In this document: piece by piece, positions 1-8,094 of the stretch
Position numbering within the stretch: the stretch's first letter is position 1
How the letters are laid out: every line of letters begins with the position of its first letter
From: Klenkia brasiliensis
GTDB taxonomy: Bacteria > Actinomycetota > Actinomycetes > Mycobacteriales > Geodermatophilaceae
NCBI RefSeq assembly: GCF_900100695.1
Contig: NZ_FNCF01000002.1
Span: forward strand, 496,001 to 560,000
Reading direction: 5' to 3'
DNA length: 64,000 nt
Position numbers and translations under genes: made by a program
The notes under the pieces: generated by a model
What the model was told of the DNA's origin: nothing
What the model saw: the letters and a program-made list of their open reading frames with translations, nothing else
Database searches by the model: none

Positions 1-75
1 ACCGGCCCCGCGACCACCGGCACCGCGACCACCGGCACCGCGCCCACCGGGACCGCGACGACCGGGACCGCGGCA
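1..75 (+). repeat. 15-nt tandem repeat encoding TGTAT-type pentapeptides
   Basis: Five consecutive 15-nt units encode Thr-Gly-(Pro/Thr)-Ala-X at the left edge. It is a coding linker repeat inside the giant toxin frame and probably continues upstream. Confidence 0.7.
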
Positions 76-3000
76 CCGGCCACGCCGGACGGCCACGCGG
101 TCGCGTACAGCCAGGCCGTCGTCGCCGACCTCACGGAGAGGTTGAACAGCGGTCTGCCGGCGTCGGAGCAGCTGAGCCGCGCGGACGTCGAAACTTTTCT
201 TCGCCAGCGCGCCGCGCACCACGGTGGCCTGCACACCGACGCCTCTGCGGGGCTGCTCACCGGCAGCCCCTCGACCACCCTCGCATCGCCGGGCAGCGAC
301 GCCTCCCCGACGACCGACGCGGCGCCCGGCAGCACGGACCAGGTGGACGAAGTCCCGTCCACGGCCGCCTCCCCGACCCCGTCGACGGGCACCACGCCCG
401 GCGACGTCGCACCGGGACCGCCCGGTCCACCGCCCACCGGCGGGCCGGTGCGGAGCGACAGGGGGAACCCGCCCGCCGGACCGGCCGACCAGCAGACCTC
501 GGCGGACCAGCAGACGCCGACCGTCGACGTCCAGGCCGGAGGTGCCGTCCGACCGCGCTCGGACCTGCAGGCGGAGATCTGGGCGGAGTCGGCCTACGAC
601 ACGATCCGGGCGGACACCTCCGACGTCGCCGACATCGTGCGGGCCACCGCCGGGGTGGAGCGGGGCGGCGGCCGCACGGGGTTCACGACGGAGGAGGTCG
701 CCCGGGTCAAGCAGCACGTCTTCGAGGCCGAGCACCGCCTGGGCGTCTACGACGACGACGGGGACCTCGTCCCGGACGCCTACGAGATGGGTCGGTTCGC
801 CCCCGACCCGGACATGGCCGAGACGTGGATGAGGCTCACCAGCTTGTCGGACCCGCGCGACGTCGAGCTCCTGCTGCACGAGCTGGCAGAGGCCGACCAC
901 ATGGCCAGGAACCCGACGGCCACCTACCCCGAGGCCCACGCGGACGCCGAGGCCAAGCACCCCTGGTACCGCAACCGCCGCGAGGCCACCTACGAGAACA
1001 CCGACACCTGGAGTGCACGCGATGGCGCTGCTGCTGCGCTACAAGCTGGAGACCCGGACGCCGTCGGCGGTGACCTACCGGTGGGGGAGCGACCAGGACG
1101 AGCTGCCCTGGACGGTCACGCTGGACCCCAGCGACCCCGGAGCACCGTCGACGGGGGACGGGGACCCGAGGACGCGCGGGAAGGTGGCCGGCCGGGTCGC
1201 CCTGCGGGCGATGCGGGAGGGCGACTGGCCGTCGGGGGGCGCGATCCAGAGCTGACGCCCGACGCACCGACGGACGGGACCGGGGGCGGACGACCTGCAC
1301 CCGGTGCGCCGGCCGGTCCTGACCCCGAGGCCCCACAGCCGCCGGTCAACGCGGGACCGGACGGGCAGGTGGAGCTCGCCGGCGGCGCCCGGGTCACGCC
1401 GTCCTACGCGCTCGCCTCGCTGGACCTGCCGCCGTCCTTCGACCGCGACCTGGCGTCCTACCTGCCGCCCGGGGTCACCCCCGAGGCCTACGACACCCTG
1501 CGGACCACCCCGGTGGCCTCGCTGGACGCCGACCAGCGGGCGGTGCTGCGCGCGGTCCGCGACGCCGTCGTGCTCACCGACGGGGACCTGGTGCAGCGCG
1601 CGCTCACCGGGGAGCACCTGCGCAACTACCTCGCGAACACCCAGGTGGTCGTCGACGGCCGGGTGCTCTTCGACCCCGCGGGCGCCAAGGGCTTCACCAC
1701 CCGGCTGTCCGACGTGCAGGACCTGCGCACCCCGGCCGAGGTCGTCGACGGACTCCAGCTCGAGTACGACGACCCCGGCTACGTCGAGCGCAACGGCCGG
1801 CCGCCCTACGCCCCCGACGACTCCGCGACCCCGGTGCTCCGGTTCCCGGTCGAGTCCGCGGGCCCGCTGCACGTGCCCTACTCGCCCGAGCTCGGGGGGC
1901 GCGACCGGTGGGACGCGCCGTTCACCGGCAACGGCCTGACCGCCAGCCCCGACGTGCGGGTGCCCGAGTTCCTCGCCGACGACTTCCTGCCGCTCCCCGA
2001 CGGCGCCGAGATCTACGCGGTCGGCGCCGACGGCCGGGAGACGCTGCTCGCCGTCCACGAGGACGGGCAGTGGTTCCCGACGCCCGAGGGAGCCCGCTTC
2101 CAGCAGACCAGCACGACCCCCACGACGGAGGACGCCGATGCCCGAGGAACCGACCCGGCCGGACGGCCTGTACGCGGACTGGCAGGGCCGCACGTGGGAG
2201 GCCGCGACGACGGGCCGGCCGCCGGGCTCGGTGAAGGTGTTCGCCGAGACCCAGGAGGACCCGGGGTTCAGCCCGACGCTGACGGGCCGGTGGGCCCGGG
2301 TGCTCCCGCGCACCGAGGTGGTCCTGTACCGGCTGGCGACGTACGCGCGGTGGCGGGGGGCGCCGTTCCGGGTGGAGGGCGAGGCCCCGTCGGGGGACCT
2401 GCGACTGGGGTACCTGGGCCGGAGCGAGCCCGAAGCGGTGTCCCTGGGGCTGACCAAGGCCGGGCCGGGGGTCTACGTGGGGACGGCGCCCCGGTCGGAG
2501 CTGACCGACCTGGAGCAGCGCCGGACGGACCTGACGGACCCCTCGACGGCCTGACCGCGGGGGAGGACGTCGTCCGGTCGGCGCTCGGTGCGGGACCCGG
2601 TGCCGGGGTCGAGCCGCTCGGTCGGTTCGCCGGCCACGACGTCGTCCGGGTGGCCGGGGCGCTGGCCGTGGTCGGGCCGGCCGGGGCCCTCGACCCGGAC
2701 ACGGCGCTGGGCCAGGTGGCCGCCGCGCTGGCGGCCGACCCGGACCAGCGGCCGACCGCCGCGGCGCTGGCGGACGGCCTGCGCACGGGCACGGTGCGGT
2801 ACCTGCAGGCGACCGGTGCACCGAACGGGACGACGGACCTCGTCGAGCGGCCGACGACCCCGACCTGGGAGTCGGGGCAGGACGAGACCGGCGTGCCCCG
2901 CGACGTCGTGGAGCGGGGGCGCTACACCGCCCCCGGCACCGACGTCGGGACCGCGCTCCGCGCGGCGCACCGGGCAGCGCAGGGGGACCCCGCCGCCTGG

Positions 3001-6000
3001 GTGCCGGCCGTCAACCCCCACCTGGGCGAGCACCCGCCCGGGGCCACCGGGGCCGAGCAGTGGGCGAACAACTGCGGCGACTGCGCCCGCCGGGTCGCCG
3101 ACGCCGTCCAGGGGTTGGCGGTGCGGCCGGCGTCGGGCGACCCGCAGCTGGGCGAGTACGCCGAGATGTGGGCGTGGACGGGGGACCGGCCCGCGGCGCA
3201 GGCGGTGGCCCCCGCGCCCCCGGTCGACCCGGACGGCCGGCCGGCGGTCGACGACACCAGCGACTTCACCGCCCGCACCTGGGCCGACCTGGGCCGCGCG
3301 CTGGACGGCGCCCCGGTCGGCACGGTGGCCGTCGTGGGCGTCGACTGGCACGTGCCCGGCCTGCCCCGCGGGCACGCCGGTGGGCACTGGTTCAACGCCG
3401 TGGTCACCGACCGCGGCGTGCTGTGGGTGGACGGCCAGGACGGGACGGTGGCCGGGTGGCCGCCGTCCTACCCGAACGCGATCTGGCGCGGCGAAGCAGT
3501 GGTGCGGCGGCCCGGGGCCGCCTGGGAGGGAGTGGACCTTGGCGCAGGACGGGACACCGGGCACACCGGAGGGAGCGGTCGCGGCGGTGCTCCGCCGGAC
3601 GGGGGTCGACGACCAGGCGACGGAGGGCAGCTGGGCGGCCAGCCCGTTCCGGGACGCCTGGCTGGTGACCCGGCCGACGACGCGGCGCGGGGCCCCGCTG
3701 TTCCTGGTGCGGGGCGACCTGGTGCGACCGGTGCACCTCGCCCGGGAGACCCTGGACCAGGCCTGGGAGCGGATGCAGCAGACCTGAGCGACCCGGCCCG
3801 GGCGGGAGCCGTCGGCCCGGCGGCGACCGCTCGACCGGCGGACGTCGCGGTCCGCGCCGACGAGCTGGTGCGGCTGGCCGAGCAGGTCACCTCGCCCGAC
3901 CGCGGGGTGCGGCGGCGGGCCGCCGCCGCGGCCGCGGAGCTGCTCCCGCTGCTGGGCCTCGACGAGGGCCGGTACGCCGCCGACGGCACCCGCACCGGCG
4001 GGTCCCCGGACGTCGAGGCCACCGTCGCCGCCCTGCCCGCCGACGCACGCACCGCCGTCGCCGTCCTCGCACTGGCCGCCGACCCGGCCCTGCTGCCCAG
4101 CGGCCTGCCCGGCCTCGGCGCCGCCGTGGTCAAGGTGGGGCTCGGCGGGGTCACCGCAGCGGTGGCCACGGGCGGCACCGCGGTCGCCGTGGGGCTCGCC
4201 ACGGGAGACGCCGGGCGGGTGGTCACCGCCGGCATCAGCGCCGCGGCCGCCGTGCTGGGCCAGGTCGCGGCCGCCCGCGCCGACCGCCGGCTGGCCCGGC
4301 TGGCCGAGCTGGTGCGCGCGGTGGACGACGTGCGCCGCGGGCTGCCCCCCGACGCCGTCGCCGTCCACGACCGGGCCGTCGCCGACGCACTGCGCCGGGC
4401 GGGTGCCGACCGCGCCACCGCCGACGCCGCCCTCGACGCGCTGGCCGACGTCGCCGGCCGGTCCGTGCCTGCGCGACCCGTGGCCGCCGTCGCCGGTGCG
4501 CTGCGCCAGCGGCTGGCCGGCATCTCCCCGCCGACTGGTCCCGGGCGGGCCGCGCGCGTGGGCACCGACCCCGACCGGGCCGCCCAGCTCGACGTCCCCG
4601 GGGCGACCACCCCGGCGTTGCGGGCCTGGGCGGGCAAGGCGTTCACCGGCCCGCTCGTCGTGGCCACCGTCGCCGGGGTCGGGTTCGCCGTGGCCGCGGG
4701 GCTCGGCGCGGTCGCGGTCAGCGCCGTCACCGTCGGGTCTCTGGTCGCCGCGGTGGCCGCGGCCGGGGTGACCACGGCTGTCGAGCACGCCCAGGCGCGG
4801 CACAAGGCCGGTCTGGAGGCGGGCCGCGCCGCGGTCGAGGAGGCCCGTCGGCGGGCCCGCGCGGTGGCCGAGGACGCCGCCCGGGCCGCCGCCGACGACC
4901 GGGACGGGGCCCGGGTGGCCGCGGAGACCCGGGCGGCCGACCGCCTCGCCCGTCGGCTGGACGCGCTCCTCGCCGACGTCGCGGCCGGGGCCCGGCCCAC
5001 CACGCCGCCGACCACCACCGACCCGACGAGCACCGACCCGACGAGCACCGACCCGACGAGCACCGACCCGACGACGGGTGCCGGCGACCAGCTGGCCCCC
5101 GGCCCCCGCACCGGGCCGCTGGACTCGGCCGACCTCAGCGCGGCCGACCGCGCCCGGGTCGCCGACCTGCAGGCGGCGGTCGACGCGGCGGAGGCCTCGC
5201 GGGGCCGTGCCCGCACCGCGGCCGTGGCCCGGGCCCGCGCCCTGGCCGTCGACCTCGGGCTGGCGAGCCCGCCGACGACCGGCGCGGACCCCGACGCCCT
5301 GGGCTGGCCGCACCGGCGAGCCGCCCTGGAACCCGGCCTGCAGCTGCAGCTGGCCGCCCTCGACGAGCTGCCCAGCGCGGTGCCCGGCCCCCGCTGGGCC
5401 CTCGCCAAGGGGCTGGCCGGGTCGCTGCTGCCGTCGGTGGCCGCTGCCGTCCTGGGCGCAGCCACCCTCGGCGTCGCCCCGGCGGTCGGGCTGGCGGTCG
5501 GCCCGGTCGCGCTGGCGGTGAGCGCCGCCCTGGCCGAGCGGGCGAGCGCGGTCGGCAAGCAGGCCGGCAAACGACCCGGCAGCCTGTGGTCCCCGGCGGC
5601 CGCCGCCGCCCTCGACGCCGCCCGGGCGCAGCGGGCAGCCGCGGCCGACGCCGCGGCGACGGACCTGGCGCGGCAGGTCGCGGAGAACGAGCGACGGCAG
5701 GCCGCGCTGGCGGAGCTGGCCGAGCAGCGCGCACCCCGACCGGCCCGGCGGCGCCGGACCGCGACCGCGCCGCCGCCCCCCACCGCTGCCGCGGTCGTCG
5801 ACCCGGTCGGCGGGCCGCGAACGCCGTCGGCCCCCGCGCCGACGACGGCGCCCGCGCGGACCACCCCGGCCGGGAAGCCGCAGCTGGGGGCGGCACTGGC
5901 CCGGGTCGCGGGTCCGGTCACCGTGGTCGTCGGCGGCGCCGCGACGGTGCTCGCCGTGACCACCCCGCTGAACCCGCTCGACGCCCTGTCGCCCACGGCG

Positions 6001-7500
6001 TGGCAGGCCCTGTCCGCCCCCGTGGTCCCGGTGGCGGCCGCGGCGGCCGGCGCGGCCACCGCCGCCGTCGCGGCGCTGGCCGCGGCCGCCGGCGAGGTGG
6101 TCGCCGGGCGGTCGGCGTTCGACCGCGAGGCCGCCCGCGCGCGGGCCGCCGATGCCCGGCGGACCCGCTGGACGCGGATCGCCGACGCCGCCGACCGGGC
6201 GGCGGAGGCCGCGGAGGTCCGGGCCCGCGCCGACCTCGACGCCGCCCGCGCCGACCTCGCGGACGCCCGCGCCGAGCTGGACGCGCGGGCCGTGCGGGCC
6301 CACCGGCCCGGCCTGCTGCAGCGGCTGCTGGACCGCGCCGCGGCCGTGGTCGCCGCCGTGGAGGCCGCGCTGGGCCGGCTCCCCGACCACCCGGACCGCA
6401 CCGGTCCGGCGGACGCCACGCCGGTGGACACCACGCCGCTGGACACCACGCCGCTGGACGAGGCGGTGCTGGCCCGACGGGTCGAGGTGCTCGAGCTCGT
6501 GTCTCCACCCGAGCGGGCCGCCCGGGTGCAGGAGGTGGTGGCCGAGGCCCGCCGGCTCGGCCTGCTGGACCCCGGCCCGGACGCCGCCCGCCGGCGCACC
6601 GCACTGCCCGCCGCGCTGGCCGCGGTGTCGGCGGCCCTGGTCGGCACGACGGCGGTCCCCGGTGCCCTCGAGGGCGAGCAGTTCTGGCGCTGGGTGCGCA
6701 CCATCAGCAACGCGACCGGCTGGTGGCCCGAGGAGGGCTGCCCGTGCCCACCCGGCGCGCTGTGCCGCTGCCCCGACCCGGTAGCTCCCCGTTCCCCGGC
6801 CGCCCCCGAGCCGGCCGCCACGCACCCGTCGACTGGGACCCGCCCGCCGGCCGGGGCGCGCCCGACGGCAGAGGCCCGCCCGAGCCCTCCGCCGGCGCCG
6901 CGCCCGGCCCGGCCGCCGCTGCCCTACGCCCCGCCGCCCACCGCCGCCCCGGCCCCGGCGCCCGCCCCGGCCCCGGCGCGGGCCCCGGCGCCCGCCCCGG
7001 CCTCGGCGGCCGCGGCTCTCCCCGCGGACGTACCGGCCCCGGTCGTCGACGTCGAGGTCTGGTCGGGCGGCGTGGGCCGCACGCTCGCCGCCGTGGTCAC
7101 CGTCCTCGCGCCCGGCGGCGCCTCGGTCGACCTGCTGGTGCGCTGGGTCGACCCCGGGCGCGGCGGCCGGCCGGTGCTGGTGCTGTCCGAGGTGCCGGGC
7201 GGGTCGTTCTGGTGGGGCGTCCCCGCCGCGGTGGTGCAGGCCGCCGCGCAGGCCGTGGCGGCGCTGCAGCCCGACCCGGCCCAGCTCGACGACGCCGTCG
7301 TCCTCGGCGAGCGGGGCGGCCCGGAGCCCGGCCTCGCCGAGCTGCCCGTGGCGCTGGGCGGCGGGCCGGCGCGGCTGGTCCCCGGCCGCGGTCCCCGTCA
7401 GCTGCCGGCCGGCGAGGCAGCCGCGGCCACCGCGGCGTTGCGGCTGCGCCCGGTGCCCGACCTGCTGGGCCGGCTGCGCCAGGTGCTGGCCCGCCGCTGA
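1..7500 (+). CDS. Giant multi-module polymorphic toxin protein, 5' end outside window
   Basis: One frame is open from base 1 to the TGA at 7498-7500 (2,499 codons here), so the gene starts upstream; the in-frame TTG at 142 is not a convincing start. Residues 1-188 are a Thr/Pro/Gly-rich linker. Module 1 (about 189-337) has HELAEADH at 293-300 and YPEAH ending at 313. Module 2 (about 462-711) is unrecognised. Module 3 (about 960-1175) looks like papain-fold toxin 1 (Tox-PL): NCGDC with Cys1025, GGHWFN with His1129, VDGQ with Asp1144 and Gln1146; that family includes glutamine deamidases. After each module a short gene runs in the +1 phase (1022, 2138, 3539), and across it this frame reads as low-information shadow. 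From about residue 1264, four or five hydrophobic stretches (about 1361-1425, 1547-1597, 1802-1844, 1965-2037, 2203-2224) alternate with charged Ala/Arg/Asp/Glu helices. Whether all 2,499 residues form one polypeptide is inference. Confidence 0.75.
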   Translation, partial: TGPATTGTATTGTAPTGTATTGTAAPATPDGHAVAYSQAVVADLTERLNSGLPASEQLSRADVETFLRQRAAHHGGLHTDASAGLLTGSPSTTLASPGSDASPTTDAAPGSTDQVDEVPSTAASPTPSTGTTPGDVAPGPPGPPPTGGPVRSDRGNPPAGPADQQTSADQQTPTVDVQAGGAVRPRSDLQAEIWAESAYDTIRADTSDVADIVRATAGVERGGGRTGFTTEEVARVKQHVFEAEHRLGVYDDDGDLVPDAYEMGRFAPDPDMAETWMRLTSLSDPRDVELLLHELAEADHMARNPTATYPEAHADAEAKHPWYRNRREATYENTDTWSARDGAAAALQAGDPDAVGGDLPVGERPGRAALDGHAGPQRPRSTVDGGRGPEDAREGGRPGRPAGDAGGRLAVGGRDPELTPDAPTDGTGGGRPAPGAPAGPDPEAPQPPVNAGPDGQVELAGGARVTPSYALASLDLPPSFDRDLASYLPPGVTPEAYDTLRTTPVASLDADQRAVLRAVRDAVVLTDGDLVQRALTGEHLRNYLANTQVVVDGRVLFDPAGAKGFTTRLSDVQDLRTPAEVVDGLQLEYDDPGYVERNGRPPYAPDDSATPVLRFPVESAGPLHVPYSPELGGRDRWDAPFTGNGLTASPDVRVPEFLADDFLPLPDGAEIYAVGADGRETLLAVHEDGQWFPTPEGARFQQTSTTPTTEDADARGTDPAGRPVRGLAGPHVGGRDDGPAAGLGEGVRRDPGGPGVQPDADGPVGPGAPAHRGGPVPAGDVRAVAGGAVPGGGRGPVGGPATGVPGPERARSGVPGADQGRAGGLRGDGAPVGADRPGAAPDGPDGPLDGLTAGEDVVRSALGAGPGAGVEPLGRFAGHDVVRVAGALAVVGPAGALDPDTALGQVAAALAADPDQRPTAAALADGLRTGTVRYLQATGAPNGTTDLVERPTTPTWESGQDETGVPRDVVERGRYTAPGTDVGTALRAAHRAAQGDPAAWVPAVNPHLGEHPPGATGAEQWANNCGDCARRVADAVQGLAVRPASGDPQLGEYAEMWAWTGDRPAAQAVAPAPPVDPDGRPAVDDTSDFTARTWADLGRALDGAPVGTVAVVGVDWHVPGLPRGHAGGHWFNAVVTDRGVLWVDGQDGTVAGWPPSYPNAIWRGEAVVRRPGAAWEGVDLGAGRDTGHTGGSGRGGAPPDGGRRPGDGGQLGGQPVPGRLAGDPADDAARGPAVPGAGRPGATGAPRPGDPGPGLGADAADLSDPARAGAVGPAATARPADVAVRADELVRLAEQVTSPDRGVRRRAAAAAAELLPLLGLDEGRYAADGTRTGGSPDVEATVAALPADARTAVAVLALAADPALLPSGLPGLGAAVVKVGLGGVTAAVATGGTAVAVGLATGDAGRVVTAGISAAAAVLGQVAAARADRRLARLAELVRAVDDVRRGLPPDAVAVHDRAVADALRRAGADRATADAALDALADVAGRSVPARPVAAVAGALRQRLAGISPPTGPGRAARVGTDPDRAAQLDVPGATTPALRAWAGKAFTGPLVVATVAGVGFAVAAGLGAVAVSAVTVGSLVAAVAAAGVTTAVEHAQARHKAGLEAGRAAVEEARRRARAVAEDAARAAADDRDGARVAAETRAADRLARRLDALLADVAAGARPTTPPTTTDPTSTDPTSTDPTSTDPTTGAGDQLAPGPRTGPLDSADLSAADRARVADLQAAVDAAEASRGRARTAAVARARALAVDLGLASPPTTGADPDALGWPHRRAALEPGLQLQLAALDELPSAVPGPRWALAKGLAGSLLPSVAAAVLGAATLGVAPAVGLAVGPVALAVSAALAERASAVGKQAGKRPGSLWSPAAAAALDAARAQRAAAADAAATDLARQVAENERRQAALAELAEQRAPRPARRRRTATAPPPPTAAAVVDPVGGPRTPSAPAPTTAPARTTPAGKPQLGAALARVAGPVTVVVGGAATVLAVTTPLNPLDALSPTAWQALSAPVVPVAAAAAGAATAAVAALAAAAGEVVAGRSAFDREAARARAADARRTRWTRIADAADRAAEAAEVRARADLDAARADLADARAELDARAVRAHRPGLLQRLLDRAAAVVAAVEAALGRLPDHPDRTGPADATPVDTTPLDTTPLDEAVLARRVEVLELVSPPERAARVQEVVAEARRLGLLDPGPDAARRRTALPAALAAVSAALVGTTAVPGALEGEQFWRWVRTISNATGWWPEEGCPCPPGALCRCPDPVAPRSPAAPEPAATHPSTGTRPPAGARPTAEARPSPPPAPRPARPPLPYAPPPTAAPAPAPAPAPARAPAPAPASAAAALPADVPAPVVDVEVWSGGVGRTLAAVVTVLAPGGASVDLLVRWVDPGRGGRPVLVLSEVPGGSFWWGVPAAVVQAAAQAVAALQPDPAQLDDAVVLGERGGPEPGLAELPVALGGGPARLVPGRGPRQLPAGEAAAATAALRLRPVPDLLGRLRQVLARR
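1022..1255 (+). CDS. Immunity-like protein nested after toxin module 1
   Basis: 77-residue protein beginning MALLLRYKLETRTPS and ending WPSGGAIQS, in the +1 phase relative to the giant toxin frame. Third codon positions here are nearly all G/C in this phase, showing it is the coding one. GGAG at 1010-1013 sits 8 nt before the ATG; a GTG at 1013 is a weaker start. The TGA lies inside a CTGACG string that the giant frame reads as Leu-Thr, and good coding in that frame resumes at once. Position directly behind a toxin module suggests the cognate cytoplasmic antidote. The family is not named here; function is inferred from context. Confidence 0.75.
   Translation: MALLLRYKLETRTPSAVTYRWGSDQDELPWTVTLDPSDPGAPSTGDGDPRTRGKVAGRVALRAMREGDWPSGGAIQS
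2138..2554 (+). CDS. Immunity-like protein nested after toxin module 2
   Basis: 138-residue soluble protein starting MPEEPTRPDGLYADWQG, rich in Trp, Tyr and Arg, with no signal peptide. It is in the +1 phase relative to the giant frame and has G/C third positions. GGAGG at 2127-2131 is 6 nt upstream of the ATG, a strong internal initiation site. The TGA again lies in CTGACC, and the giant frame resumes informative coding immediately. By position it should protect against module 2, which is itself unrecognised. No similarity to the first nested protein is apparent, so this is an independent cassette rather than a duplication. Confidence 0.75.
   Translation: MPEEPTRPDGLYADWQGRTWEAATTGRPPGSVKVFAETQEDPGFSPTLTGRWARVLPRTEVVLYRLATYARWRGAPFRVEGEAPSGDLRLGYLGRSEPEAVSLGLTKAGPGVYVGTAPRSELTDLEQRRTDLTDPSTA
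3539..3787 (+). CDS. Immunity-like protein (YrhB/Imm35-like) after the papain-fold module
   Basis: 82-residue protein in the +1 phase, starting at TTG 3539 with GGGAGGGAG at 3524-3532 just upstream. The body DAWLVTRP, GAPLFLVRG, VRPVHLARE and LDQAW resembles the YrhB/immunity protein 35 group of small antidotes; that assignment is from recalled family pattern and is moderately sure. It follows directly on the papain-fold toxin module, the expected place for its inhibitor. The stop is TGA 3785-3787, after which the giant frame continues as DLSDPARAG. The TTG start would give low expression relative to the two ATG-started nested genes. Confidence 0.7.
   Translation: MAQDGTPGTPEGAVAAVLRRTGVDDQATEGSWAASPFRDAWLVTRPTTRRGAPLFLVRGDLVRPVHLARETLDQAWERMQQT
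5017..5075 (+). repeat. 15-nt tandem repeat (TDPTS linker)
   Basis: Three exact copies of ACCGACCCGACGAGC plus a fourth truncated after 14 nt encode Thr-Asp-Pro-Thr-Ser linkers between two hydrophobic modules of the giant protein. Likely a flexible hinge that varies by slippage. Confidence 0.85.
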
Positions 7501-7513
7501 CCGGCCCGGTCAG
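7497..7513. terminator. Dyad embracing both convergent stop codons
   Basis: CTGACCG and CGGTCAG are perfect inverted copies separated by GCC. The left arm contains the stop of the giant toxin and the right arm the stop of the convergent operon. It could act as a small bidirectional terminator; the 3-nt loop and absence of a T-run leave this uncertain. Confidence 0.4.
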
Positions 7514-8094
7514 CCCCGGGGGTCGGCCAGGTCCAGGTAGCCGCAGTGGTGGCTGAGCAGCACCGGCAGGTCACCGACCACGTCGGCGAGCGCGGCCCGC
7601 ACCGCCGCGGGGTCACCCAGTGCGCCGGCGGCGAGCTCGGCGGCCTCCTGCAGGTCGGCCGCCGTGCCGGTCGACTCCCAGCGCAGCGCGGTGGCGAGGG
7701 GGAGCTCCAGGACCGGCCAGCCGGGCAGGCCGAGCGCCCGGGTGGACGGGTCCCGGCCCGCGCCGATGCCCACCAGCAGCGGGCGGGCCACCAGCCGGCG
7801 GGCGAGGTCGGCGAGGTCGTCGGCGGACGGCGGGACGTGCACCAGCAGCGACCGCCCGGCCAGCCGCGCCACGACCGCCTCGGGCTCGGCCACCCCGACC
7901 GCGGCGGCGTGGGCCAGCAGCAGGTCGTGCCCGCAGAGCGGGTCGTCGCCGGCCAGGCCGTGCGCCAGGTCCCACACCCGGGCCTCGTCCTCGTCCAGGG
8001 CGTGCCGCGCCCAGCCGAGCCGCACCGACCCGGCGACGGCCGCCGGCACGGTCTCGGGCCCCAGCCGGAACCCGACGGGGAGGACGACGGTCAC
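7510..8094 (-). CDS. Unknown protein, fourth of four tandem paralogues
   Basis: 194 residues from GTG 8094, whose GTGA overlaps the upstream gene's stop. Visible anchors shared with its three neighbours: an N-terminal VVLPVGFRLG strand, VRLGW, a WDLAHGLAG helix, a LAGRSLLVHV segment and a C-terminal LPVLL...YLDLADP end. No signal peptide, membrane segment or known catalytic motif. It is the last gene of the operon and ends 9 nt from the giant toxin's stop on the other strand. I do not recognise the family; its position beside a toxin locus makes an immunity or accessory role possible but unproven. Confidence 0.7.
   Translation of the reverse strand: MTVVLPVGFRLGPETVPAAVAGSVRLGWARHALDEDEARVWDLAHGLAGDDPLCGHDLLLAHAAAVGVAEPEAVVARLAGRSLLVHVPPSADDLADLARRLVARPLLVGIGAGRDPSTRALGLPGWPVLELPLATALRWESTGTAADLQEAAELAAGALGDPAAVRAALADVVGDLPVLLSHHCGYLDLADPRG

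Noticed and set aside
1013-3787. Programmed frameshifting between the toxin frame and the +1 frame
   Set aside because: Each +1 segment has its own start codon and strong Shine-Dalgarno, and no slippery heptamer is evident at the entry points, so nested initiation is simpler.
5017-5075. Short regular repeats considered as a CRISPR-like array
   Set aside because: Units are contiguous without spacers and are in-frame TDPTS codons of the giant protein.
3468-6821. Second long minus-strand frame rich in Ala/Ser/Arg opposite the toxin gene
   Set aside because: Antisense shadow in which codon positions mirror the coding strand; no ribosome site or domain.
2473-6825. Very long minus-strand open frame (about 1,450 codons) opposite the toxin gene
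   Set aside because: Composition is Gly/Arg/Pro shadow of the plus-strand coding; no start context, no recognisable domain and poor third-position G/C pattern.
5586-7556. Plus-strand open frame overlapping the end of the giant gene
   Set aside because: Arg/Gly-rich out-of-phase shadow without a start signal.
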